Source: Flexithrix dorotheae DSM 6795
GTDB lineage: Bacteria; Bacteroidota; Bacteroidia; Cytophagales; Flammeovirgaceae
Direction: 5' to 3'
Length of the DNA: 64,000 nucleotides
Assembly (NCBI RefSeq): GCF_000379765.1
Contig: NZ_KB903431.1
Coordinates: forward strand, 325,788 to 389,787
The position numbers were made by a program, and so were the translations under genes. Under the pieces are notes generated by a model. That model searched no databases, was not told the origin of the DNA, and saw only the letters and a list, made by a program, of their open reading frames with translations. Position 1 is the first letter of the stretch. Each line of letters starts with the position of its first letter. This document shows, piece after piece, positions 35,963-44,944 of the stretch.

Positions 35963-36868
35963 TTGGGTTCAAAGGTAAAATATCAGGCAAAAAAACAGGT
36001 AGGAAGTTATCCTTTTATCAATGTGCTTGTAAGCATTTCCACTGCTTTATTCATGATTGGTCTTTTTTGCTTGTTGGTCATTTTGGCTAATAACCTGACT
36101 TACAACCTCAAAAAGGATATTGAAATTCAGGTATTTTTAAAGTCAGATCTCTCTAGTGAGGAGAAAGAGGGACTTGTAAAGGATTTGGAAAGGAAGGAAT
36201 ATATAATGAAAACTGATGGCAAGTCAGCGGTCAGGTATTTATCCAAGGAAGATGCTGCAAAACAATTAATTGAAGATACGGGAGAGGATTTTATTGAATT
36301 TTTAGGAGAAAATCCACTTAGAGATTCATATATCATTGTACTCAATCAAAATTACCAGACTAATGAAAACCTTGATTTTGTAAAACTGGATCTGGAGTCT
36401 CATTCCCAGGTTTTTGAAGTAGCTTTTACACGAAATCTCAAGGAATTGATCCTAAGCATCAATGATAATATTAAAAGGGTAGGGCTAGTTTTGGTGATTC
36501 TTGTTGGCATATTGTTGTTCACAGTGGTGATTCTTATTAACAATGCCATTAAACTTGCCCTTTTTTCCCAAAGGTTTTTAATTAGAAGTATGCAATTGGT
36601 TGGGGCTACATCTTATTTTATTAAAAAACCATTTTTATTAAGGGCCATTTTGCAGGGATGTTTGGGGGGAATGATTGCGATTTGTTTTCTATCAATTCTT
36701 TTATTTTTAACAAGGCCATTCCTGGAAGGTTTTGAATCTAACTTGAATTTGGTTGAAATTTCAATAGTATTCTTCTCCATAATCGTGATCGGAATTTCAA
36801 TCAGCTATTTTAGTGCATATCTGGCGGTATCAAAATACCTGAAACTTAAGCTTGATGAACTTTACTGA
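35963..36868 (+). CDS. ftsX: Cell division protein FtsX
   Basis: FtsX is the permease-like partner of the ATPase FtsE and controls septal peptidoglycan hydrolases from the inner membrane. The 301-residue protein has a first membrane segment at about 24-45, a periplasmic domain at about 50-170, and three segments at about 175-200, 220-245 and 265-292, the normal FtsX plan. It starts at a TTG (35963); the next in-frame ATG, residue 32, would cut the first membrane segment. ftsE is not in the window. It leads the conserved ftsX-DUF3098-uppP-truB-ribF cluster. Confidence 0.9.
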   Translation: MGSKVKYQAKKQVGSYPFINVLVSISTALFMIGLFCLLVILANNLTYNLKKDIEIQVFLKSDLSSEEKEGLVKDLERKEYIMKTDGKSAVRYLSKEDAAKQLIEDTGEDFIEFLGENPLRDSYIIVLNQNYQTNENLDFVKLDLESHSQVFEVAFTRNLKELILSINDNIKRVGLVLVILVGILLFTVVILINNAIKLALFSQRFLIRSMQLVGATSYFIKKPFLLRAILQGCLGGMIAICFLSILLFLTRPFLEGFESNLNLVEISIVFFSIIVIGISISYFSAYLAVSKYLKLKLDELY

Positions 36869-37087
36869 TCTCTATTTAATACCATTAACACTTTTTCTTT
36901 CCTTATCTCTTTAATTTGAGGTAACCTCGCATAATAATTTTTTACTTTCTGAAATCGGATTTTTTGCGACTCCAAATTTTAATTTGACTCCAACAAACTG
37001 TAATATTGTAACTTGATTTTTTTAGCCCCAATATTTTTTACAGGCTAGCATAATTTCAGGTACTCATCATCAAAAATTAAAATACTA

Positions 37088-37321
37088 ATGAAGGACCAAA
37101 ATAGAATACTGGTTTTTTCCAAGAAGAATTACAAAATCATGTTTTTGGGTTTAATTGTTCTTTTTTCCGGGTTTGTAATTATGAGTCTGGATCAGGAAGA
37201 GTTTGGGTTTGGTTTTTTAGGGCTGACGCTGGGACCAATAGTCGTTTTATCTGGTTTTATCATTCAATTTTTTGCTATTCTAACAAAGAATAAAAAGGAG
37301 GATACTCCAACAAAGGAATAA
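37088..37321 (+). CDS. DUF3098 family small membrane protein
   Basis: A 77-residue protein with two membrane segments (about 17-35 and 43-66) joined by the short acidic turn MSLDQEEFGFGF, the usual DUF3098 arrangement. Function unknown. It sits between ftsX and uppP, its conserved position in Bacteroidota, so it may belong to envelope or division processes. A near -7 box (TAATATTG, one mismatch) lies upstream. uppP follows after 37 bp, so the two are probably co-transcribed. Confidence 0.85.
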   Translation: MKDQNRILVFSKKNYKIMFLGLIVLFSGFVIMSLDQEEFGFGFLGLTLGPIVVLSGFIIQFFAILTKNKKEDTPTKE

Positions 37322-37358
37322 AAATTCTTGGCTAAACTAACAATTCTAATTAAATCAA

Positions 37359-38156
37359 ATGGACATTATTGATGCGATAATCCTTGGGATCATCCAGGGC
37401 CTGACGGAGTTTTTACCGGTGAGTAGTAGTGGGCACCTTGAATTAGGGAAAGCTATTTTGGGTAAGGAAATTCAAGCCGGACTGCTTTTTTCCGTGATTT
37501 TACATGCGGCCACTGCCTTAAGTACTATTGTTGTTTTTTGGAAAGATATTGTGGACATTTTCAAAGACTTATTTAAGTTTGAGTGGAATGAATCGGTGGA
37601 ATTTGCTATAAAAATTGCCATTTCTATGGTTCCGGTTTTTATTGTTGGCGTATTTTTTAACGATGCCATTGAAGCCCTTTTTGAGGGAAAAGTGTTGTTA
37701 GTTGGTTCTATGCTTCTGGTGACAGGCGTATTACTGATGCTTACACATTTTTATGGAGATAAAAAAGGAACTGAGGTCAGTTACAAACAATCCTTTATCA
37801 TTGGAGTGGCACAAGCCATTGCTGTATTACCAGGGATTAGCCGATCAGGATCTACCATTGCCACCGCACTTCTTATTGGTGTGGATAAAGCCAAAGCTGC
37901 ACGATTTTCGTTTTTAATGGTTCTTGCTCCCATATTCGGGGCCACTTTACTCGAACTAAAGGATTATTTTGAGTTGGAGGCTACTGAGCAAAGTGTGGAC
38001 CTGAAGTCATTAGGGATTGGTTTTGTATGTGCTTTTTTAACCGGGCTGGCAGCCTGCACCTGGATGATTAAGCTGGTGAAAAACGGTAAATTATCATATT
38101 TTGCCATCTACTGTTTTATTGTTGGAACTATTGCTGTTATTTTTGCACTTGCGTAA
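37359..38156 (+). CDS. uppP: Undecaprenyl-diphosphate phosphatase
   Basis: Integral inner-membrane enzyme that converts undecaprenyl diphosphate to the monophosphate carrier used for peptidoglycan and O-antigen. The two active-site motifs are clear: LTEFLPVSSSGHLE near 16-29 and LPGISRSGSTIATAL near 156-170. The 265-residue length and about eight hydrophobic segments match the BacA/UppP family. It can raise bacitracin resistance in other bacteria. It lies in the ftsX-DUF3098-uppP-truB-ribF cluster, 53 bp upstream of truB. Confidence 0.96.
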   Translation: MDIIDAIILGIIQGLTEFLPVSSSGHLELGKAILGKEIQAGLLFSVILHAATALSTIVVFWKDIVDIFKDLFKFEWNESVEFAIKIAISMVPVFIVGVFFNDAIEALFEGKVLLVGSMLLVTGVLLMLTHFYGDKKGTEVSYKQSFIIGVAQAIAVLPGISRSGSTIATALLIGVDKAKAARFSFLMVLAPIFGATLLELKDYFELEATEQSVDLKSLGIGFVCAFLTGLAACTWMIKLVKNGKLSYFAIYCFIVGTIAVIFALA

Positions 38157-38209
38157 AGTAAACCTGGCTTAAAAATTAAGCCTAAATTGATAACAGTTTT
38201 TAGAAAATT

Positions 38210-38914
38210 TTGGAAGGGACAGGATCAAATAAAGTATTTAATTTTCAGGAAGGAGAAGTTTTACTCATCGATAAACCATTGGAATGGACATCATTCGATG
38301 TGGTTAAGAAAATTAGAAATGCCATCAAAATTAAAAAAGTGGGTCATGCTGGTACGTTGGATCCACTTGCTTCAGGACTTCTGATTTTATGTACCGGAAG
38401 GAAAACCAAAAAGATAAATGAGTTTCAGGATCAGGAAAAAGAATATACCGGAATTCTGGTGGTGGGTAAAACTACCCCTTCATTTGATCTGGAAACTGAA
38501 GTCGAAAATGAACAGGATATCTCCCATCTTCAAATTGAGGATATAAAAAATGCAACCAGGGAATTTGAAGGGTTTATCGACCAGATTCCTCCCATATATT
38601 CAGCTGTCAAAATTAATGGAAAAAGGGCTTATACTCATGCCAGAAAAGGTGAAAATGTAAAAATAGAGCCCAGAAAAGTTGAAATTAAGGCATTTGAAAT
38701 CACCCATATCGACTTACCAAATGTATATTTTAGGGTAGTTTGTTCGAAAGGTACCTACATCAGGAGCCTGGTGAATGACTACGGAGCAAAACTTGGCGTT
38801 GGAGCATATATGTCCCAATTGAGAAGAACTAAAATAGGCGATTTTGATGTGGAGAATGCCTACCAATTAACTGACCTCATTGAACAAATTAATGCATTAA
38901 AACCAGAAGAATGA
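38210..38914 (+). CDS. truB: tRNA pseudouridine(55) synthase
   Basis: TruB makes pseudouridine 55 in the T loop of tRNAs. The catalytic Asp51 lies in GHAGTLDPLASG (46-57), and the second conserved block KGTYIRSLVNDYGAKLG is near 180-196. At 234 residues it lacks the C-terminal PUA extension of the E. coli enzyme, as is common in Bacteroidota. The only suitable start is TTG at 38210, close to the conserved segment EGEVLLIDKPLEWTS. The stop overlaps the ribF start by 4 bp (ATGA), which implies translational coupling. Confidence 0.93.
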   Translation: MEGTGSNKVFNFQEGEVLLIDKPLEWTSFDVVKKIRNAIKIKKVGHAGTLDPLASGLLILCTGRKTKKINEFQDQEKEYTGILVVGKTTPSFDLETEVENEQDISHLQIEDIKNATREFEGFIDQIPPIYSAVKINGKRAYTHARKGENVKIEPRKVEIKAFEITHIDLPNVYFRVVCSKGTYIRSLVNDYGAKLGVGAYMSQLRRTKIGDFDVENAYQLTDLIEQINALKPEE

Positions 38915-39840
38915 AGGTTTATCACGGCTTGGATGATTTTATAAAACTGCCCCCTTCAGTAGTGACCAGCGGTACATTTGATGGTGTCCATATCGGCCAT
39001 CAGAAAATTCTGGAACGACTCAAACATATTGCGGAACAGGAAAACAAAGACAGTGTGGTTATTACCTTTTGGCCGCACCCTCGGTTTGTACTTAATTCCA
39101 ATGGTCATAAATTAAAACTGATATCTACATTAGAAGAAAAAATCTCCTATCTTAAAGCCATTGGCATAGATCATTTATTGATTATCCCATTTGATAAAAA
39201 ATTTTCCCAGCTTTCTTCTCAGGAATTTATTCAAAAGATAATCATAGAAAAGGCCAATACTAAAAAACTGGTGATAGGTTATGACCACAGGTTTGGGAAA
39301 AACCGGGAAGGAAGTTTTGAATTTTTAAAGGCCAATGCGGGAAGTCTTGGTTTTGAGGTGGAGGAAATTCCTAAGCAGGAAATTGAGGAAATTGCTGTAA
39401 GTTCTACAAAAATCCGTGCTGCACTGGAAAGTGGCAAAGTGGAAATAGCGACCAAATTTTTGGGAAAACAATACCAATTAAGTGGTGTGGTGGAAAAAGG
39501 AGACCAAATTGGGCGAACATTGGGTTTTCCCACCGCCAATATTCATGTAGAGGAAGATTATAAACTTATTCCGGCCAATGGAATTTTTGCAGTGCAGGTG
39601 CAGGTAAAAGCAAAGAATTATAATGGCATGTTAAATATTGGATTCAGGCCAACAATAGCCGGGAACCTGACCAAAAGAATTGAGGTAAACATTTTTGATT
39701 TTGATCAGGATATTTACGGTGAAAAAATCACCTTATCTTTTGTGAAATATTTGCGCTCAGAAATAAAATTTTCTGGGATTGAAGAATTAAAAACCCAGTT
39801 GAAAAAGGATAAGGAAGAAGCCTTAAAGTATCTCAATTAA
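38911..39840 (+). CDS. ribF: Bifunctional riboflavin kinase / FAD synthetase
   Basis: Makes FMN and then FAD from riboflavin. The N-terminal nucleotidyltransferase domain (about 1-180) has SGTFDGVHIGHQKIL (20-34) with the HxGH-like site. The C-terminal flavokinase domain (about 185-309) has GRTLGFPTANI near 201-211 and NGIFAVQV. The 309-residue length is normal. It overlaps truB by 4 bp and ends the cluster at a strong terminator shared with gldC. Confidence 0.95.
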   Translation: MKVYHGLDDFIKLPPSVVTSGTFDGVHIGHQKILERLKHIAEQENKDSVVITFWPHPRFVLNSNGHKLKLISTLEEKISYLKAIGIDHLLIIPFDKKFSQLSSQEFIQKIIIEKANTKKLVIGYDHRFGKNREGSFEFLKANAGSLGFEVEEIPKQEIEEIAVSSTKIRAALESGKVEIATKFLGKQYQLSGVVEKGDQIGRTLGFPTANIHVEEDYKLIPANGIFAVQVQVKAKNYNGMLNIGFRPTIAGNLTKRIEVNIFDFDQDIYGEKITLSFVKYLRSEIKFSGIEELKTQLKKDKEEALKYLN

Positions 39841-39851
39841 AATTAATATTT

Positions 39852-39883
39852 CCCCGGAAATTTGTATTTCTTTCCGGGGTTTT
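39852..39883. terminator. Terminator between ribF and gldC
   Basis: Perfect 9-bp stem CCCCGGAAA / TTTCCGGGG with a 10-nt loop and TTTT on the plus strand. It serves convergent genes. Confidence 0.85.
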
Positions 39884-39888
39884 AAGTT

Positions 39889-40230
39889 TTATTTATCCTT
39901 TTTTTCTCCTTCTTTTAAGTAAGCCACTAGTGTATTACAAAGCTTTTCCATTTCGTCAGCCATAAAATTATCATCCGTAGATGTTCTCAGACTATTCGCC
40001 ATTCCTCCGATGGTATCTACATAGAATTTTTTCATTTCGTCCACAGGCATTTCCTTGGACCATAAGTCAATTCTCAGCGTTTCTCTAAACTTCTGATCCC
40101 AAATCGAAATATTGATGGCTTTGGTTTCTTCAAGTCCTTTTACGGGGCTGTCAGTGGCCTGCCAAAATATTTTTTCAGGAACATTTTCATCGTCCAATTC
40201 TATCTTAAATCTAATTTCTGAAGATTTCAT
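39889..40230 (-). CDS. gldC: Gliding motility protein GldC
   Basis: The 113-residue cytoplasmic protein matches GldC: the KSSEIRFKIELDDENVPEKI start, IWDQKFRETLRIDLWSKEMP in the middle, and FYVDTIGGMANSLRTSTDD. GldC is a small accessory of gliding and Por/type IX secretion in Bacteroidota; its precise job is unclear. Other gld genes are not in this window. The promoter box at 40253-40260 is 23 bp before the ATG. The gene is good evidence for the phylum. Confidence 0.9.
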   Translation of the reverse strand: MKSSEIRFKIELDDENVPEKIFWQATDSPVKGLEETKAINISIWDQKFRETLRIDLWSKEMPVDEMKKFYVDTIGGMANSLRTSTDDNFMADEMEKLCNTLVAYLKEGEKKDK

Positions 40231-40252
40231 CTTATTTTTTTTAATTAAGGTG

Positions 40253-40260
40253 CAAAACTA
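40253..40260 (-). promoter_or_regulatory. Promoter -7 box of gldC
   Basis: TAGTTTTG on the minus strand is an exact TAnnTTTG match, giving a leader of about 16 nt. Confidence 0.55.
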
Positions 40261-40303
40261 CTTAATTGCTTTTTTATACTCAAACTAATTTGCACGAGGC
40301 TTT

Positions 40304-40624
40304 ATGCAGGAAAATTCTTCTTTTACCAGAATTGTGAAAATGTCTTTTCAACCAGATAAAACTGATTTATTTCTGGAAATATTTAAAACATCTAAGGAGA
40401 AAATCAGAGGATTTAAAGGATGTCTTTCCCTCGAATTACTTCGGGATAAATCCTGTAAAAACGTTTTTTTTACTGTGAGTAAGTGGGAAAATGAATATGC
40501 TCTTGAAGATTACCGTACTTCAGATTTGTTTCGCTCCACCTGGAAAAAAACAAAAGTTCTTTTTAATGATAAGCCTTTGGCTTTTTCATGCGATCGGATT
40601 TTTTTCTTACCAGCGGAAAAATAA
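40304..40624 (+). CDS. Antibiotic biosynthesis monooxygenase (ABM)-fold protein
   Basis: The 106-residue protein has the dimeric ferredoxin-like ABM pattern: a first strand FTRIVKMSFQ, helix with ETFK-like spacing, then GFKGCLSLELLRD, VFFTVSKWENEYALEDYRTSDLF, and a closing strand. Family members include quinol monooxygenases and heme-degrading or purely structural proteins, so the activity is open. It starts at the ATG at 40304 and shares the short gap with the divergent gldC promoter. It is probably cytoplasmic. Confidence 0.8.
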   Translation: MQENSSFTRIVKMSFQPDKTDLFLEIFKTSKEKIRGFKGCLSLELLRDKSCKNVFFTVSKWENEYALEDYRTSDLFRSTWKKTKVLFNDKPLAFSCDRIFFLPAEK

Positions 40625-40817
40625 TCTTTGAAGTAGTAAGGAATTGATAAAATAATTATCTTAGAGTGTTGATACTTATTACTTTAAAAGTAAGGTTAAG
40701 AATTTGTATTTTTCCTAGGCAACTGGATGGCCACATGGATGATCAGATTATTTGTATCAAAAACTACCAAATTGGTGCTCAGTGCCAGTCAAAAAAAGAA
40801 GATAAGCGCTTTTTTAA

Positions 40818-41453
40818 ATGAAAAAACTAGCAATCATATTACTAATTATTGCCCTGCCAATAATCATTTTTTTTCAATACAAACAATATGAAAGGTTTCA
40901 TCCTCCGGTGAACTATACTTATCCGGTCAATGATAGTATAGATATTAATTATCATGACCAGTTGCTGGTAAGCAAGTATTATGAACAAGCTTTTAAAGTC
41001 GGGGCAATTGCCAGGGAATCATGGTTTAATGAGGATATAGATGTGCGGTTTCCAGATCTGGAAAATATAGATGCCCGGGAAAGAGCCGCCTTGTATAACC
41101 AAATCATTGCCTCTGTTAAACACATCGAAAAGATTTTGATTCAGTCCAAAATGCTGAAGGCACAGGGATTTAATAATGAGGAGATAAAAACAATCGAAAA
41201 GGAAGGGATTAGTCCAAAAAAATTTCGCTACAAGAAATATCTGCTGGATAAAATGATAGGGGCAAAGAAAGGTGATAAAAATTCGGGGGTATGGGAAGTT
41301 CAAAAATTATTGAATACCAAAGGATATAAAATACCTACTGATGGAATTTTTGACATCAGAACTGATAGTGCTATTCGAGATTTTCAAACTAAAAATAATT
41401 TGTATCCCAGCGGAATTGCTGAGGAAGATGTGTTAGATGTATTAATTGACTAA
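40818..41453 (+). CDS. Membrane-anchored or exported protein with peptidoglycan-binding domain
   Basis: This 211-residue protein starts with a hydrophobic segment (residues 4-20, LAIILLIIALPIIIFFQ) that is a signal anchor or signal peptide. The central 30-150 region is helical and charged. The last 60 residues form a PG_binding_1-like domain (WEVQKLLNTKGYKIPTDGIF, then TDSAIRDFQTKNNL). It would bind cell-wall peptides in the periplasm. The next gene starts 13 bp later, so the two are likely co-transcribed. No catalytic domain is seen. Confidence 0.8.
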   Translation: MKKLAIILLIIALPIIIFFQYKQYERFHPPVNYTYPVNDSIDINYHDQLLVSKYYEQAFKVGAIARESWFNEDIDVRFPDLENIDARERAALYNQIIASVKHIEKILIQSKMLKAQGFNNEEIKTIEKEGISPKKFRYKKYLLDKMIGAKKGDKNSGVWEVQKLLNTKGYKIPTDGIFDIRTDSAIRDFQTKNNLYPSGIAEEDVLDVLID

Positions 41454-41465
41454 AAAAACAAGGAA

Positions 41466-41819
41466 ATGGCAGATAAGGAAAATAATATTGAGATGCCAAA
41501 AATGAAAGGCGCAACAGACCAAAAGATTGATGCCATCAAGCAATTAATTTTTGGGGAAAATATTCAGGAATATGATGAGGAGTTTAAACAAATAAGGAAG
41601 AATATTCTGGATGCAAAAACTGAACTTGCAAATAAGTTGGCGGAAACTTCTAAGGAGTTAAAAAACATGATTGAAACGCTGAGAGAGAATCATGATAAAA
41701 AAATTGAAGATTTGAGGGGGCAAATGCTCGATGAGGTGAGAAACCTGGATCATAAAAAACTGGATAGAAACTTATTGGGAGATTTACTTCAGGAAATCGG
41801 AGGTAAAATAAAGGAATAA
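41466..41819 (+). CDS. Small coiled-coil protein, unrecognised
   Basis: A 117-residue, highly charged helical protein with heptad-like patterns from about 30 to 100. It carries the segment LIFGENIQEYDEEFKQIR, a pattern I have seen in uncharacterised coiled-coil proteins, and ends LLGDLLQEIGGKI. There is no signal peptide, so it is cytoplasmic. It follows the peptidoglycan-binding gene by 13 bp. Function is unknown; association with the membrane protein upstream is an inference from operon structure. Confidence 0.75.
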   Translation: MADKENNIEMPKMKGATDQKIDAIKQLIFGENIQEYDEEFKQIRKNILDAKTELANKLAETSKELKNMIETLRENHDKKIEDLRGQMLDEVRNLDHKKLDRNLLGDLLQEIGGKIKE

Positions 41820-41846
41820 ACAGGAGGGGTGTTTTTGAGACAAAAA

Positions 41847-41875
41847 AAACCTGATCTGAAAATCAGACCAGGTTT
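41847..41875. terminator. Bidirectional terminator
   Basis: AAACCTG and CAGGTTT flank TCTGA/TCAGA, with one mismatch. The T-run is stronger on the minus strand (eight T), facing the mscS gene. Confidence 0.75.
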
Positions 41876-42083
41876 AAAATGAAATTGTCGACTGTAAAGT
41901 TTTAAACTGAAACAGTTGCTTTTTCACTGCTTCAAAAAATATTTTAATATTACCTAATTTGGTTTATTCTCTTTCAAGATGGTTGTAGTTATCCAACCCA
42001 GGGTAATTTTAAAGTTTTAATTACCCTGGTGTCAGATTAAATATGAAAATGAAAATTATATGTATAGCTGGCTTTAGGCCTTG

Positions 42084-42905
42084 TTATGAGGAGTGATTGT
42101 AAATATGGGCATCCATTTGTGGAAAAGGAATATTGATGCCTTCCTTATCAAAAGTTACTTTCACTTTTTCCTGCATATCGAAATAAATATTCCAATATTC
42201 TGCTGCATTACACCATACTCTCACTGCAAAATTCACCGAACTATCTGCCAATTCAGACACGGCAATAAATGGTTCCGGATCTTTCATTATTCTGTCATCC
42301 TCATCAATAATTTGTCTAAGCACCTGCTTTGCTTTGGCAATATCATCGCCATAACCAATACCGAAAGTGAAATCTACTCTTCTTGTAGCCTCAGTTGAAA
42401 AGTTGGTAATACTACCGCCTGCCAGTGGCCCATTAGGAATAATGATGGTTTTGTTATCGGGGGTTTTCATGATGGTATTAAAAACCTGAATTTCATGAAC
42501 TTTTCCAATAAATCCCTGCGCATCAATTACATCTCCCACTTTATAGGGTTTAAATAAAAGGATAAGTACTCCTCCTGCGAAATTGGATAAACTTCCCTGC
42601 AATGCAAGGCCAATCGCCAAACCTGCTGCACCAATTACTGCAACAAATGAAGTAGTTTCTATACCTACCATGGAGGCTACACTTATTAAAAGCATGGCTT
42701 TCAACAGCACGCCAAGAATACTTCTTAAAAAAGGAACCAGAGATTCATCTACATTTCGTTTTTTTAAGACTTTTGTTAACATTCCAATAATTGAATTAAT
42801 TATTGGGAAACCAATTAACAGAGTTAAGATAGCTAAGGCTAGTTTAGGGGCATACTCAAGAGCCATGTTCATCAGTTCCGAAGTATTTACGTCAAAATTT
42901 TCCAT
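42084..42905 (-). CDS. Small-conductance mechanosensitive channel (MscS family)
   Basis: The inner-membrane channel opens on membrane tension to release solutes on osmotic downshock. The 273-residue protein has membrane segments at about 17-40, 60-80 and 85-115. The glycine/alanine-rich pore helix appears as GAAGLAIGLALQGSLSNFAGG (92-112 region), followed by the beta domain at FKPYKVGDVI. It closely follows the E. coli MscS plan (286 residues). It is transcribed alone; no exact -7 box is seen upstream. Confidence 0.93.
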   Translation of the reverse strand: MENFDVNTSELMNMALEYAPKLALAILTLLIGFPIINSIIGMLTKVLKKRNVDESLVPFLRSILGVLLKAMLLISVASMVGIETTSFVAVIGAAGLAIGLALQGSLSNFAGGVLILLFKPYKVGDVIDAQGFIGKVHEIQVFNTIMKTPDNKTIIIPNGPLAGGSITNFSTEATRRVDFTFGIGYGDDIAKAKQVLRQIIDEDDRIMKDPEPFIAVSELADSSVNFAVRVWCNAAEYWNIYFDMQEKVKVTFDKEGINIPFPQMDAHIYNHSS

Positions 42906-43095
42906 AAAATAGTTTGAGTTAAAAAAATGGGTTTAAGTTTGTTGTTTAACCTCAATGTGGTTATTTGATTTAAAAATCTTAAAATTACACTGTAAAACAA
43001 ATGTTTTTCACTTAAACTCTGATTAATTTTCGGTGAAGTTTCTCTTTTACACTTTCAAATGAGGATTTCGCACTTTAGGTTGATTGGAGAAACTT

Positions 43096-43103
43096 TATCT
43101 TTG
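43096..43103 (+). promoter_or_regulatory. Promoter -7 box of the DUF3052 gene
   Basis: TATCTTTG is an exact TAnnTTTG match, 26 bp before the ATG. Confidence 0.55.
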
Positions 43104-43128
43104 TTTAGTGTTAAATTAAATTTTACTT

Positions 43129-43536
43129 ATGGCAGGATATTCAGGTACTCCTTTGGCGAAAAAGCTTGGAATAAAGTCGGGTTTCATATTAAAAATAATA
43201 AACCAGCCAGATGATTTTTTTGACTTCTTTGAAGAGTTTCCCGAAAATATCACTTTTGAGGATAGTCCGGAAACACTAAAGGATGTCATTCACTTTTTTA
43301 CTATGGAAGTGAAAAATCTTCATAGTACATTAAAGCAATTAAAAACTGAAATAAAACAAAATGGAATGATTTGGGTATCCTGGCCAAAGAAAGCTTCTAA
43401 AGTTCCTACTGATGTGAACGAAGACATCATTAGAGGATTTGCTTTAGAAACCGGACTGGTAGATGTGAAGGTTTGTGCAGTGAGTAAAATTTGGTCAGGC
43501 TTAAAACTGGTGATTCCTGTTAAGGACCGGAAATAA
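43129..43536 (+). CDS. DUF3052 family protein
   Basis: A 135-residue cytoplasmic protein of unknown function. The N-terminus GYSGTPLAKKLGIKSGF and the segment MIWVSWPKKASKVPTDVNED are the DUF3052 hallmarks, and the ending IWSGLKLVIPVKDRK is typical. It stands alone and converges with rfaE2, ending 14 bp before it. Small proteins of this family are widespread in bacteria without known role. Confidence 0.85.
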   Translation: MAGYSGTPLAKKLGIKSGFILKIINQPDDFFDFFEEFPENITFEDSPETLKDVIHFFTMEVKNLHSTLKQLKTEIKQNGMIWVSWPKKASKVPTDVNEDIIRGFALETGLVDVKVCAVSKIWSGLKLVIPVKDRK

Positions 43537-43550
43537 GTTTTGTTTATTGC

Positions 43551-44039
43551 TTACCTATTTGTTTGGATTTTGGAAATGATTTTGGTAGTGGAAAAGCCTT
43601 CTACCAGTGATATTGTTTTTAATTCCCCTCCATTTTTCAACACCACATCCGCACCCACTATATTTTCAACTGCATAATCATTTCCCTTTACCAGAATATC
43701 CGGAAGCAGAGTGTTAATTAATTTAAGCGGAGTGTCTTCTCCAAATAGAATTACCGCATCTACAAACTCCAGGGCTGCCAATAGTCTGGCCCTGGCGTAT
43801 TCATCATTTATTGGTCTTTCCGGACCTTTTAATTTACTTACAGAACTATCGGTGTTCAAGCCTATAATTAATCTATCTCCAAGGTTGGCTGCTTTTTCCA
43901 AATAATCTACATGTCCTAAATGAAGAATATCAAAACACCCATTGCTAAATACAACCTTTTCCTCTGTCTGTTTCCATCCTTCCCTTACTTTGAGTAGGTC
44001 ATCTATTTCGAAAATTTTAGCTTTTGTATTAGATTTCAT
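43551..44039 (-). CDS. rfaE2: D-glycero-beta-D-manno-heptose 1-phosphate adenylyltransferase (RfaE domain II)
   Basis: Transfers AMP to heptose-1-phosphate for ADP-heptose, used in lipopolysaccharide cores and surface glycans. The 162-residue nucleotidyltransferase has [14 protein letters not shown] (34-47) with the HxGH site at 40-43, and [17 protein letters not shown] near 116-132. It is the stand-alone second domain of bifunctional HldE; the kinase domain is separate and not here. A -7 box is 33 bp before the ATG. Transcribed alone. Confidence 0.93.
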   Translation of the reverse strand: MKSNTKAKIFEIDDLLKVREGWKQTEEKVVFSNGCFDILHLGHVDYLEKAANLGDRLIIGLNTDSSVSKLKGPERPINDEYARARLLAALEFVDAVILFGEDTPLKLINTLLPDILVKGNDYAVENIVGADVVLKNGGELKTISLVEGFSTTKIISKIQTNR

Positions 44040-44071
44040 TGAAGTGATTTTACATTTAATTTTTAAGAGCT

Positions 44072-44079
44072 CAAAGGTA
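44072..44079 (-). promoter_or_regulatory. Promoter -7 box of rfaE2
   Basis: TACCTTTG on the minus strand is an exact TAnnTTTG match with a leader of about 26 nt. Confidence 0.55.
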
Positions 44080-44122
44080 ATTATCTCTTTTGTTTTAAGG
44101 GGAAATATATTTAGAATAATAA

Positions 44123-44152
44123 AAAAAAGAGCATACCTGAATTGAGGTATGC
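44123..44152 (-). terminator. Terminator of the pirin gene
   Basis: GCATACCT / AGGTATGC stem with a 6-nt loop, followed on the minus strand by eight T. Confidence 0.88.
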
Positions 44153-44175
44153 CCTATTAAAGTAATGATAATTTA

Positions 44176-44886
44176 TCAGTTTTTCATGGGGACATCCATT
44201 ACTAAAATTTCTGCATCTTCCAGAATTTCTATCTCTAGGGTGGATGCATCCCAAATTCCAATTCCATCTCTTTTTTCGAGTGTTTCCTGCCCAATTTTTA
44301 TCTTTCCTTCGAGCAGAAAAAAATATGCTCCATTTTCTGGACTTGAAATTTTATAATTGGTTTTTTGTCCTGAAGTAAAATTGCCCAGAGAAAAATAAGC
44401 ATCCTGGTTAATCGATACGGCCTCAGGGTCAGTTGGAGATACAACTGTCTGAAACCTGTTGGTTCGGTCTTTTGGGTCATAAGTTTTTTGATCATACCTG
44501 GGCTTAATATTCCGTTCTTTCGGAAATACCCATATTTGTAGAAAGTTGACCTTAGAATCCTTATTTTTATTATATTCTGAGTGGAAAATACCCGTTCCAG
44601 CCGACATCACCTGTACATCATTTTCCCTAATCACTGCTGTATTTCCCATACTGTCCTTATGTTCCAAATCACCAGATAAAGGGATAGATATAATTTCCAT
44701 GTTGTCGTGAGGATGCTTTCCAAAGCCCATTCCTCCTTCAACAATATCATCATTTAAAACCCTGAGGGTTCCAAAATGCACCCTTTCAGGATCGTAATAA
44801 TTGGCAAAACTAAAAGTATGATGAGAATCAAGCCATCCGTGGTTGGCATGACCTCTTGTTTCCGCTTTATGAATGATAGTTTTCAT
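44176..44886 (-). CDS. Pirin family protein
   Basis: A 236-residue bicupin protein. The N-terminal cupin has the metal-binding pattern GFGKHPHDNMEI (near 56-67) and GTGIFHSEYN, and the SHHTFSFANYY start is conserved in pirins. Some pirins are quercetin 2,3-dioxygenases, others redox sensors or regulators. I chose the ATG at 44886 instead of the in-frame 45066: it matches the family N-terminus, avoids overlap with the AraC gene, and is preceded by AAGGAGA, a strong Shine-Dalgarno sequence, unusual in this phylum. It has its own promoter box and terminator. Confidence 0.92.
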   Translation of the reverse strand: MKTIIHKAETRGHANHGWLDSHHTFSFANYYDPERVHFGTLRVLNDDIVEGGMGFGKHPHDNMEIISIPLSGDLEHKDSMGNTAVIRENDVQVMSAGTGIFHSEYNKNKDSKVNFLQIWVFPKERNIKPRYDQKTYDPKDRTNRFQTVVSPTDPEAVSINQDAYFSLGNFTSGQKTNYKISSPENGAYFFLLEGKIKIGQETLEKRDGIGIWDASTLEIEILEDAEILVMDVPMKN

Positions 44887-44924
44887 TGTAATCTCCTTTT
44901 TGATTTTGAATTTTTTTGATATTA

Positions 44925-44932
44925 CAAATCTA
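44925..44932 (-). promoter_or_regulatory. Promoter -7 box of the pirin gene
   Basis: TAGATTTG on the minus strand is an exact TAnnTTTG match, 39 bp before the ATG at 44886, just after the AraC gene stop. Confidence 0.5.
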
Positions 44933-44944
44933 CCTTTGTTTCCA

